The notes under the pieces are model-generated. The model did not search any database. It saw only the letters and a list, made by a program, of their open reading frames with translations, and was not told where the DNA came from. Source: Kiritimatiellia bacterium (GTDB lineage Bacteria; Verrucomicrobiota; Kiritimatiellia; RFP12; UBA1067). Taken from it: a stretch of 21,005 nucleotides of DNA. The stretch covers positions 1 through 21,005 of the forward strand of contig JAFNRY010000161.1 in assembly GCA_017385345.1 (NCBI GenBank), in the 5' to 3' direction. Within the stretch, counting starts at the first letter, position 1. The number at the start of each line of letters is the position of its first letter. Of this stretch, positions 1 to 6,637 are shown in pieces. The position numbers and the translations under genes were made by a program.

Positions 1-69
1 AAAAAAACCACCCGCGGCAAAAAAATCGTACGGGACTGGGGAAAGCTCGTTCTGGGTCCGGCAGCGGCA

Positions 70-103
70 GAAAACGACCGTCATCTGAAAACGACCGTCA
101 TCT
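70..103. repeat. 17-bp perfect tandem duplication
   Basis: The unit GAAAACGACCGTCATCT occurs twice head to tail, at 70-86 and 87-103, without mismatch. No third copy is visible in the window. It could be replication slippage or a pair of binding sites; nothing here decides. Confidence 0.85.
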
Positions 104-242
104 GGCGGAGCACGTTGCTCTTTCTGTATTTTCCAGAAATCTGGATTCCTGAAATCCATCCAGGATTTGAGTTTTGACGTCATTCAGCCTGTTGTCGCCT
201 GCTCGCGGAGCAAATTGTACCACAGGCCGCAACCGCCCTTGC

Positions 243-318
243 AAGTGGAACGGGACGGAAGCCCGTTTATACCTTCAAAAACGGGCTGAAAGTCCGTTCC
301 ACTTATTGCCCGTTCCAC
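243..318. repeat. Nested inverted repeat downstream of mraY
   Basis: AAGTGGAACGG (243-253) is the reverse complement of 294-304, and GCCCGTTT (261-268) is the reverse complement of 279-286. This gives a hairpin with two paired segments, a 7-nt unpaired internal loop on each side and a 10-nt terminal loop. A further arm at 309-318 (CCCGTTCCAC) can pair instead with 245-254, so two structures compete. It lies past the stop of mraY and may act as a 3' end or processing hairpin, but no T-run follows on the minus strand. A dispersed REP-like element is the alternative. Confidence 0.7.
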
Positions 319-340
319 CCGTGCCGGCGGACCGGGCCGG

Positions 341-1420
341 CTACCTTACTTTGACGAGGAGCAGGAAAAGCAGAGGCATGACGGCGATCTGCATCAGCGT
401 AAAGCGCATGAGGACCTGGGCGTTGGACCAGCCGAGATTCTTCTTGCAGTGGTCGTGCAGAGGGAACCTGACGCGCCGGATGGCGCTGTCGCCGGGTATC
501 TCGAAGCCGCATTTTTTCGCAAGCCTGAGCAGGACGAGTTTCGCGAGCCCGCCGCCGCCGTTCACGAGCAGGATCGGCGCGAAGGCAAGAACGAGGAACG
601 GATTGCCCGTGACGAGGGTCGCCGTTCCCGTGAAAATGCCGAGGAAGCGGCTTCCGGCGTCGCCCATGAGGACCTTTGACGGCTCGGCATTGTACCACAG
701 ATACCCGGCGAACGCGCCGGCAACAGTCATGGAAAGGATCGCCCAGCGCGCCGCGTCCGGATTCGGCGGTATGAGGAAATATCTGGCGACGGGGCTGTAG
801 CCGACAACGAGATAGAGCATCGCGGCGATTATGGCGAGGGCGATGACCGAAAGCGTGCCCGCGAGGCCGTCCACGCCGTCCGAGCAGTTGGTAGCGTTCA
901 TCGTGAACCAGAGCGCGAAAGCGGCGCCCGGCACGTAAAGCCAGAGCGGCGCGGTCCACTCGCCCTTTACGAACGGTAGCCACACCGTGGTGCCGTGGCC
1001 TTTCGCGATGAAAAAGGCGATCGCGACCGCGCACACGGCGTCGAGCAGGCCCTTCTTCAATTCGCCCCACGGCGTCTCGGCGCGATCGTCGAGCCAGCCG
1101 AAAAGCATCGCGCCGTACATGGCCGCGAGCGCGAGCGCGTCCCACGTCGTGAGCGGCGCGAAGAGGACGGCGGCGGGCAGGGCGAGAAGCGAAATCCAGA
1201 GCCCCGCCCCGGTCGGCTTGCCCGCCGAGGCCATGCCGCCCGTATCCTTGCATATAGCCTTGCCGCGGTCGCGCGGCAGGCGGTTCCACAGCTTCGGCAG
1301 AAACAGCCACGTCGCGACGGCCGAGGCGAACGCGCCCCCGGCGAGAAGCAGAGCGTGCGATTGCAGAAGCCGGAACGGGCCCCACGCCTCTTTGAGATGT
1401 TCGGCAAGATAGTAGATCAT
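341..1420 (-). CDS. mraY: Phospho-N-acetylmuramoyl-pentapeptide-transferase (MraY)
   Basis: 359 residues, the usual MraY length. MraY transfers phospho-MurNAc-pentapeptide from UDP to undecaprenyl phosphate, giving lipid I at the inner face of the membrane. The protein is polytopic. It keeps the DD pair (D111-D112, in GWLDDR), the SDGVDGLAG block (180-188) and MGDAGS (252-257), whose D254 matches the third catalytic aspartate. It ends in LVKVR, much like E. coli MraY. The family's HHH motif near the C-terminus reads H322-D323-H324, followed by CKKNLGW. The N-terminal cytoplasmic substrate loop is unusual, with GKPTGAG where GTPTMGG is typical. The ATG is preceded by GGGGGGAG and overlaps the truA stop as ATGA. 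It sits outside a cell-wall (dcw) cluster. A WecA-like enzyme is less likely given the C-terminal block. Confidence 0.78.
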   Translation of the reverse strand: MIYYLAEHLKEAWGPFRLLQSHALLLAGGAFASAVATWLFLPKLWNRLPRDRGKAICKDTGGMASAGKPTGAGLWISLLALPAAVLFAPLTTWDALALAAMYGAMLFGWLDDRAETPWGELKKGLLDAVCAVAIAFFIAKGHGTTVWLPFVKGEWTAPLWLYVPGAAFALWFTMNATNCSDGVDGLAGTLSVIALAIIAAMLYLVVGYSPVARYFLIPPNPDAARWAILSMTVAGAFAGYLWYNAEPSKVLMGDAGSRFLGIFTGTATLVTGNPFLVLAFAPILLVNGGGGLAKLVLLRLAKKCGFEIPGDSAIRRVRFPLHDHCKKNLGWSNAQVLMRFTLMQIAVMPLLFLLLVKVR

Positions 1421-2175
1421 TTCTCCCCCCTCGATCGATAGAACACTTTCGCCAGATGCAAACCCTTCGCAGGGGCGGTCTCGACCCGCGCCGTGCGCGG
1501 CAACGCCGCGTCGAGCAGCTCCTTCACGGCGCCAGGCGCCTCGCGCCCGAGCCCGACGGCCAGAAGAAAACCCGCCATCGACCTGACCTGCTTGTAGAGA
1601 AAACCGTCCCCGCGTATCTTCATGACGAGCCGCCGCCCGCTCTTGGCAACATCCACGGAAAACACCGTCCTCACCGTCGTTTCGAGTTCGCGATCGGGAT
1701 TGGCGGCGAACGAGACGAAGTCGTGCCGCCCGACGAAATGCGCCGCCGCCTCGCGCATCGCCGCAATGTCGAGCGGCTTCGCGCAATGCGTCCAGTACGG
1801 CGCCATCGAAGGAGGCATGACCGCCCCGCAATAGACCTGGTAGCGGTATTCCTTGCCCTTGGCCGAAAGCCGCGCGTCGAACCCCGCCGGCGCGTACGAC
1901 GCGCGGACGAAACGGACGGAATCCGGCAGCCGCGCGTTGACGGCGCGCACGAGATTCGCGGGCGGAATCGGCTTGGAGAGGTCGAAATGCGCGCAGAAGC
2001 CCTCGGCGTGAACGCCAGCGTCCGTGCGCGACGAACCATACACGCGCACGGGGGCCCCTTCTATGTCTTCCAGGACCTGCTCGACGGTCTGCTGGACGGC
2101 GAGCGCGTTTGTCTGGAACTGCCAGCCCGAGAAACCCGTGCCGTCGTAGGCGATGGTCGCCTTGTAGCGTCTCAC
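1417..2175 (-). CDS. truA: tRNA pseudouridine synthase A
   Basis: 252 residues, typical for TruA, which converts uridines 38-40 of the tRNA anticodon stem-loop to pseudouridine. The catalytic block RTDAGVHA is at 50-57, with D52 as the nucleophilic aspartate. The N-terminal AYDGTGFSGWQ and the later GDGFLYKQVRSMAG are also family signatures. I chose the GTG at 2175: it overlaps the stop of the upstream GH43-like gene as GTGA, and it begins the protein directly before the conserved YKATIAYDG strand. It is the middle gene of a three-gene minus-strand operon, translationally coupled on both sides. The reading frame continues open upstream, but that is only the antisense shadow of the neighbour. 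Confidence 0.95.
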   Translation of the reverse strand: MRRYKATIAYDGTGFSGWQFQTNALAVQQTVEQVLEDIEGAPVRVYGSSRTDAGVHAEGFCAHFDLSKPIPPANLVRAVNARLPDSVRFVRASYAPAGFDARLSAKGKEYRYQVYCGAVMPPSMAPYWTHCAKPLDIAAMREAAAHFVGRHDFVSFAANPDRELETTVRTVFSVDVAKSGRRLVMKIRGDGFLYKQVRSMAGFLLAVGLGREAPGAVKELLDAALPRTARVETAPAKGLHLAKVFYRSRGEK

Positions 2176-3113
2176 TTCCCCGCTACCTTCAGCGTTTCCC
2201 CGTCGTCTTCGAGTTCGAACAGTTTCATCCGCTCCGCGGTCCCGCTGTTCGGCTGGTGGAGCGCGAGCATGAGCCTTCCGTCGAGCGCCTTGAATATCAT
2301 TCCGTGGCCGCCGTTCTGGCCGTAGAGGATCCTGTCGGCCGTCCAGGGGCCTTCGAGCTTTCCGCTCTTCGACGTGCGCACGAGCACGCAATAGCCATGG
2401 TCCTTCACCATGTTGGACCAGATCATGTGCAGGGCGGGGCTCTTCTCCGAACGCCGGAAGAACGGACCGTCGGTCACGACGGACGCGCCGGGGAGCGCCT
2501 TGGAGGCCTTGAACATCGTCTTCGGCTTTTCGGCGAGCGACGCGAAGCCGGGGGAAAGCCTGGCGGCGCACATCTCGCCGTCGCCGGTCTGGATCCATTC
2601 GTGGCAGAAGACGAGATACGGCGCCCCGCCATCGACCACCAGCGTCCCGTCGAGCGTCATCCATTCGCGCGGCGGCACCGGGCCGTCCGCGACGGGCAGG
2701 AACGGGCCTTCGGGCTTGCGCGACCGGAAAACCCACGTTCCCCGCGGCGAAACGCGGCCGGCCGAGCCTTGGGAATCCGGCGCCACGTCGTACGTGCCGC
2801 GCTTAAAGGTAAGCGTTACGAACATCCAGTATTCGCCGTCGTATTTATGCACTTCCGGCGCCCAGACCGCGGTCGCGGGGATCTTTTCGCCGAGCTCCAT
2901 GGCAAGCGACCTCTCGCTCCACGACTCCAGATCCTTGCTTGTGCGCACCCATACTCCGGGGCCGCCGCTCCACGGCTGGGCCTCGTACAGATAGTACGCG
3001 CCGCCCTCCACGAGGATGAACGGATCGCGGATGCGGAACGACGAAGCCGGCACTGCGTGGAGAGCCGGAACCAGCGCGGAAAGAACCGCGGCGAAGAAGA
3101 TTTTGCGTTTCAT
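2172..3113 (-). CDS. Secreted glycoside hydrolase family 43-like protein
   Basis: 313 residues with a Sec signal peptide (MKRK, hydrophobic core, likely cleavage after ALHA at 20). The rest is a GH43-type five-bladed propeller, a fold found in arabinanases and xylosidases. RDPFI (29-33) supplies the expected general-base D30, and LDGTLVV (154-160) fits the pKa-modulating aspartate D155. The general acid is probably E172 in FCHEW. TDGPFF (214-219) and the later GGHGMIF and HQPNSG blocks match a subgroup common in gut carbohydrate degraders. Target glycan unknown; arabinan or xylan is only a family guess. First gene of the operon with truA and mraY, an odd pairing of a secreted hydrolase with core genes. 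The ATG has no clear Shine-Dalgarno. Confidence 0.82.
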   Translation of the reverse strand: MKRKIFFAAVLSALVPALHAVPASSFRIRDPFILVEGGAYYLYEAQPWSGGPGVWVRTSKDLESWSERSLAMELGEKIPATAVWAPEVHKYDGEYWMFVTLTFKRGTYDVAPDSQGSAGRVSPRGTWVFRSRKPEGPFLPVADGPVPPREWMTLDGTLVVDGGAPYLVFCHEWIQTGDGEMCAARLSPGFASLAEKPKTMFKASKALPGASVVTDGPFFRRSEKSPALHMIWSNMVKDHGYCVLVRTSKSGKLEGPWTADRILYGQNGGHGMIFKALDGRLMLALHQPNSGTAERMKLFELEDDGETLKVAGK

Positions 3114-3149
3114 GTTTCTGTATTATGCGTTTCTTGTTTCCACCGGGGT

Positions 3150-3158
3150 ATTGTACCA
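3150..3158 (-). promoter_or_regulatory. Extended -10 promoter of the GH43-truA-mraY operon
   Basis: On the minus strand this reads TGGTACAAT, one base from the TGGTATAAT seen before other operons here. It would start transcription near 3143, leaving about 30 nt of leader before the ATG at 3113. No -35 is evident. A second candidate, CATAAT at 3127-3122, ends 8 nt before the ATG and would give a leaderless message. Confidence 0.5.
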
Positions 3159-3200
3159 AAAGGGCCGGCCTCCGGGGGGCGAAAACCCGCGCCCGGCGCG

Positions 3201-3455
3201 ATGAAAGAGGCCGAGGCCAAATTGGCGGAGGAATGCGAAACGCTGGAACGTATAAACGAGGTTTCCCGGCTGTGCCGGGGATTCGAGACGCCTCGCGGCA
3301 TGGAACTTCTCGCGTCCGTCCATTGGCTTGTATTCCACGAAAAATGCAAAAATGCGGAAGAAGTAAAATCCGGACTGTGGAATTGGAACGAAAGCAAGCG
3401 GCGTTTCGGCGAGCATGAAGTCATCGCGGCAATAAACGCGCTTTCCGGCAAATAG
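3201..3455 (+). CDS. Small ORF resembling the C-terminal end of the DarG antitoxin (possible remnant)
   Basis: 84 residues from the ATG at 3201 to TAG. From about residue 14 the sequence, including GFETPRGMELLASVHWLVFH and WNWNESKRRF, resembles the last part of the C-terminal domain that follows the macro domain in DarG-type DNA ADP-ribosyl glycohydrolases. I recognise this from memory; no alignment was run. Full DarG would carry an N-terminal macro domain and a longer C-terminal region; neither is present, and no DarT toxin is in the window. There is no Shine-Dalgarno and no clear promoter. It is therefore either a decayed fragment or a short free-standing domain. It lies divergent to the GH43 gene and just upstream of a palindrome array. 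A chance ORF is unlikely given the family-like motif. Confidence 0.5.
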   Translation: MKEAEAKLAEECETLERINEVSRLCRGFETPRGMELLASVHWLVFHEKCKNAEEVKSGLWNWNESKRRFGEHEVIAAINALSGK

Positions 3456-3765
3456 GTTATAAAAACCCGGAAGAAACAACCGGCATGAACACGTCGGCGA
3501 ACCCAGATTCTCTTCCTCGTCCGGGCATCCTTTCTGGACGCCCGGGGAATGACACCCGGATGTCACATGGTATGACACCCGGATGTCATCGGGTGTGACA
3601 CCCGGGTGTCACAGGGTATGACATCCGGGTGTCATCGGGCAAGAGATCGGGAAGACTTCTTGCAATCGACCTGAAGGAACGTCGCGACGAACGGGAGGAA
3701 AACGCCGGACGCCCGGCGGCGAATCCCGGCGAGGCTATAAAAAGCCGTTTTTTAGAGCGGATTTT
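3456..3765. other. Intergenic region upstream of secDF
   Basis: No gene is supported. After the small ORF comes an AT-richer stretch (GGTTATAAAAACC, 3456-3468, a short palindrome), then the four-unit palindrome array at 3550-3641, then about 125 bp leading to the secDF promoter. A frame starting at 3485 and ending inside the array is too short and too dependent on the repeat to call. Confidence 0.6.
3550..3641. repeat. Tandem array of four 16-bp palindromes, 23-bp period (two 46-bp units)
   Basis: Near-perfect palindromes start at 3550, 3573, 3596 and 3619, exactly 23 bp apart: TGACACCCGGATGTCA twice, TGACACCCGGGTGTCA (perfectly symmetric), and TGACATCCGGGTGTCA. The 7-bp linkers alternate in type: CATGGTA, TCGGGTG, CAGGGTA, TCGGGCA. 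The array is thus two diverged 46-bp units (3550-3595 and 3596-3641) that match at about 40 of 46 positions. Variation keeps the outer TGACA/TGTCA arms intact, which fits a dimeric protein site or a conserved hairpin. It lies about 125 bp upstream of the secDF -10 and about 95 bp after the DarG-tail ORF. Function unknown. Confidence 0.9.
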
Positions 3766-3774
3766 TGGTATAAT
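3766..3774 (+). promoter_or_regulatory. Extended -10 promoter of secDF
   Basis: TGGTATAAT matches the extended -10 consensus TGnTATAAT. No -35 stands out 17 bp upstream. Transcription should start near 3781, directly next to an in-frame ATG at 3782 and 37 nt before the ATG at 3818 that has a Shine-Dalgarno. Confidence 0.75.
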
Positions 3775-3817
3775 CAATGTAATGCGCAAAGTGCGCAACG
3801 AAACGAGGAAAACAGAA

Positions 3818-6637
3818 ATGGCAAACGAAGCGTCTGAACGCAACAACATGTGGAAGTGGCTGGTGCTTCTTCTGATAACCGCCGGTTCCGTGTATCTGGC
3901 CTACCCGCCGAAGGAAAAAGTAAGGCTCGGTCTCGACCTCAAGGGCGGCAACAGTTTCACCCTCGGAGTGGATTACGCCCGCCTCCACGACAAGATCATC
4001 GAGCGCAAGCCCGAGTGCGAAAAGGATCCGGCGCTCCTGCAGGCCGAAGTCGCCCGCACCCTCGACGGCGCCGACGACCGCATGATCGAAATCATCCGCC
4101 GGCGCGTCGATGCGATGGGTACTAACGAGCCGGTGATCCAGTCCGTCAAGGGCAAGCACCAGATTCTCGTCCAGCTTCCCGGCGCCGACAGCAAGACGGG
4201 GGACGAAGCGCGCGAACGCCTGCAGAAGATGGCGTTCCTCGAGTTCCGCTTCGTGCCCGAGAACGAGCGCGAGCTGATTGACGCGATACCTGCCGGCGCC
4301 TGCCCGCCCGGTTTCGTCGAATCCGGCAGCGGCTACGCCAAGGCCTCCAACTGGAAGGAAATATCCTCGCAGAGCAACTACCTCGCCCGCGTATCCTCCT
4401 TCGGAACGTCGGACAGCCACGTGCGCTTCATTCTCGAGCCGGCCAAGGACAAGTTCGGCAACTTCAGCGGCGAATACCTGCCGCGCTTCGTTGAGCGCCG
4501 CGTGCAGCTGACGGGCGAAAGCCTCGCCTCCGCGACGCCGGACGCGGTGCAGAGCCTCGCCGGCGGCTACTGCGTGGCGTTCGAACTGCGCCGCGAAGCC
4601 GCCAAGAAGTTCGCCAAGCTCACGCGCGAACACATCGGCCGCCAGCTCGCCATCATCCTCGACGACGAACTCGTATCCTCCCCCGTAATCCAGAGCGAAA
4701 TCGGCCGCAACGGCCAGATCACCGGGCGCTTCACGCTCGACGAGGCCAAGCGCCTTGCGGCGGACCTCAACGCCGGCGCACTCCCCGCGCCTCTCAAGAT
4801 CGACGCGGAGACCAAGGTCGATCCAACCGTCGGCCAGGACGCGATCGACAGCGGCATCGGCGCCGCGACGATCGGATTCCTGCTCGTGGCGATCTTCATG
4901 CTCTTCTACTACTGGCAGATCGGCTTCGTGGCCGACATAGCGCTGCTCCTCGACGTCATCCTCCTTCCGGCCTCGCTGTTCCTGGTCGCCCACGCCCTCG
5001 GCGTGTTCGTGGAGGATCCCTCGATGGCCGGCGCGTCGGTCCAGTTGCCCGTGCTCACCATGCCCGGCATCGCCGGCCTGGTGCTCACGCTCGGCATGGC
5101 GGTGGACGCGAACGTGCTCGTGTTCGAACGCATCCGCGAAGAGTTCCAGCGCGGCGCGACGGTCGGGAAGGCCGTGGCCAACGGCTACGGCCGCGCCTTC
5201 ACGGCGATCTTCGACTCCAACATCACGACGATCATCACCGGTTGCATCCTCTACTCCGTCGGCACCGGCCCGGTGCGCGGCTTCGCGATCATGCTCACAG
5301 GCGGCGTACTGATTTCGATGTTCACCGCCGTCGTCGTCACGCGCCTCGTCATCGACGCCAAGGCGGACCCCGCGTCGGCCAAGCCCTTCAAGATGCTCCA
5401 GTTCTTCAAGAACCCCGACATCGACTTCATGCGCTTCGGAAAGAAGACGCTGATCGCCTCCGGCGCGATAATCGCCGTGTCGCTCGCGGTCTTCGCGTAC
5501 AGGCTGAAAACAAATCCCGGAAGCGTGCTCGCGGTCGATCTGACGGGCGGCACGTCGATCGTGTACGGCGTCGAGGGCGGCCCCGTCGACGTGGCCGCGA
5601 TCCGCAAGACGCTGAATCCGGTGGACAACGCCATGGTCATCCAGCGCACCGGCGACGACCTCTTCGTCAAGACCGGCGTGACGAGCGATCCGGGAACCGT
5701 GGCGACGTTCGAAGTCGCCAAGGGCGCGGACAAGTTCAACCGCGAGGCGACGGCGCGCGCGATGGCGGCGTTCGACGTGAACAACACGATCCGCCTCGGT
5801 GAGATCAAGAACAAGATCGAAGGCGGCGCCACCAACAAGACGGCGACGCTCGTCGTGAAGGTCTCCGAAAACTCCGCGTCCGGCAAGGGCTCGAAGCTCA
5901 AGGCGGCCGGCGGAAGCGTGGCGGGCGAGATCGCGCGCATAATCTCGTCGCGCAACAAGGGGATGGAGATCAAGCTCGCGTCGTGCGAAGAGACGGTCGG
6001 CGTCGAGGCGCGCATCGCCTCGCTGCTCAACACCGGCAAGGAGGGCGCGCCGAAGTTCACCGTGAAGTCGAGCGAGACCATCGGCCCGACGGTCGGCGCG
6101 GACCTGCGCGAGAGCGGCTCGAAAGCCGTTATGCTCTCGCTCGTCGCGATCCTGCTCTACGTGGCGTTCCGCTTCCGCTTCGGCTTCGGACTCGGCGGCG
6201 TAGTCGCGCTCGCCCACGACGCGCTGATTTCGCTCGGCCTGTTCTCGCTCTGCGGCAGGCAGGTTTCGCTCATCGTCATAACGGCCCTGCTCACGATCAT
6301 CGGCTACTCGATCAACGACACGGTCGTGGTGTTCGACCGCATCCGCGAGCGCCTGAAACGCGATCCCAGGGCGACGCTGGCCGAAGTCTGCAACAAGTCC
6401 ATAAACGAGTGCCTCGGGCGCACGGTAATCACGTCGCTCACGACGTTCTTCGCGGTCGCCGCCCTCTTCATCTTCGGCGACGGCTCGATCTACGACTTCG
6501 CGCTGACGATGCTCATCGGCGTTGTGGCCGGCACCTATTCGTCGATATTCATCGCCACGCCCGTCATGGCAGCGTTCTACCGCGGCAAGAGGCCCGACGC
6601 CGGGCTTTCCGGCGACGAAGAAAAGAAGAATGGCTGA
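3818..6637 (+). CDS. secDF: Fused protein translocase subunit SecDF
   Basis: 939 residues. SecD and SecF assist the SecYEG channel, using the proton gradient to pull secreted proteins out on the periplasmic side. Here they are one chain. The SecD half has TM1 at about 12-29, LGLDLKGG (37-44), a large periplasmic region and the TM4 block GMAVDANVLVFERIREE from 426. The SecF half begins near 530, has its own DLTGGTSIVYG block, and ends with GYSINDTVVVFDRIRE from 829. Both proton-relay TM4 motifs are intact. I chose the ATG at 3818 because GAGGAAAA lies just upstream. An in-frame ATG at 3782 would add MRKVRNETRKTE and sits at the expected transcript start, so a leaderless longer form is possible. 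Its stop overlaps prfB by 8 nt. Confidence 0.96.
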   Translation: MANEASERNNMWKWLVLLLITAGSVYLAYPPKEKVRLGLDLKGGNSFTLGVDYARLHDKIIERKPECEKDPALLQAEVARTLDGADDRMIEIIRRRVDAMGTNEPVIQSVKGKHQILVQLPGADSKTGDEARERLQKMAFLEFRFVPENERELIDAIPAGACPPGFVESGSGYAKASNWKEISSQSNYLARVSSFGTSDSHVRFILEPAKDKFGNFSGEYLPRFVERRVQLTGESLASATPDAVQSLAGGYCVAFELRREAAKKFAKLTREHIGRQLAIILDDELVSSPVIQSEIGRNGQITGRFTLDEAKRLAADLNAGALPAPLKIDAETKVDPTVGQDAIDSGIGAATIGFLLVAIFMLFYYWQIGFVADIALLLDVILLPASLFLVAHALGVFVEDPSMAGASVQLPVLTMPGIAGLVLTLGMAVDANVLVFERIREEFQRGATVGKAVANGYGRAFTAIFDSNITTIITGCILYSVGTGPVRGFAIMLTGGVLISMFTAVVVTRLVIDAKADPASAKPFKMLQFFKNPDIDFMRFGKKTLIASGAIIAVSLAVFAYRLKTNPGSVLAVDLTGGTSIVYGVEGGPVDVAAIRKTLNPVDNAMVIQRTGDDLFVKTGVTSDPGTVATFEVAKGADKFNREATARAMAAFDVNNTIRLGEIKNKIEGGATNKTATLVVKVSENSASGKGSKLKAAGGSVAGEIARIISSRNKGMEIKLASCEETVGVEARIASLLNTGKEGAPKFTVKSSETIGPTVGADLRESGSKAVMLSLVAILLYVAFRFRFGFGLGGVVALAHDALISLGLFSLCGRQVSLIVITALLTIIGYSINDTVVVFDRIRERLKRDPRATLAEVCNKSINECLGRTVITSLTTFFAVAALFIFGDGSIYDFALTMLIGVVAGTYSSIFIATPVMAAFYRGKRPDAGLSGDEEKKNG

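Larger units (their letters stand above)
1..340. other. Non-coding, repeat-rich left edge
   Basis: No convincing gene lies here. It holds a 17-bp tandem duplication (70-103), a small hairpin GAGCA-cgt-TGCTC (108-120) followed by a T-rich stretch, a second small hairpin TGCTC-gcg-GAGCA (200-212), a minus-strand TGGTACAAT that looks like a promoter -10 (214-222), and a nested inverted repeat (243-318) just beyond the end of mraY. A minus-strand frame is open from 183 to the window edge but has no ribosome binding site and no family I recognise. Confidence 0.6.

Noticed and set aside
108..130. Plus-strand intrinsic terminator (GAGCA-cgt-TGCTC then T-rich)
   Set aside because: The stem is only 5-6 bp and the T stretch is interrupted; no gene end is visible to its left.
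1..183. Minus-strand open frame from ATG 183 to the left edge, downstream of a TGGTACAAT at 222-214
   Set aside because: It has no ribosome binding site, includes the 17-bp duplication, and its translation resembles nothing I know; 61 open codons are common at this GC.
174..800. Plus-strand open frame across the mraY 3' end
   Set aside because: It runs antisense to conserved MraY codons and through the inverted repeat; no family resemblance.
3485..3598. Small plus-strand ORF ending inside the palindrome array
   Set aside because: 37 codons, half of it repeat sequence, and no Shine-Dalgarno or family signal.
3550..3641. CRISPR array
   Set aside because: The linkers are 7 bp and near-identical in alternation, with no 25-40 bp unique spacers and no cas gene.
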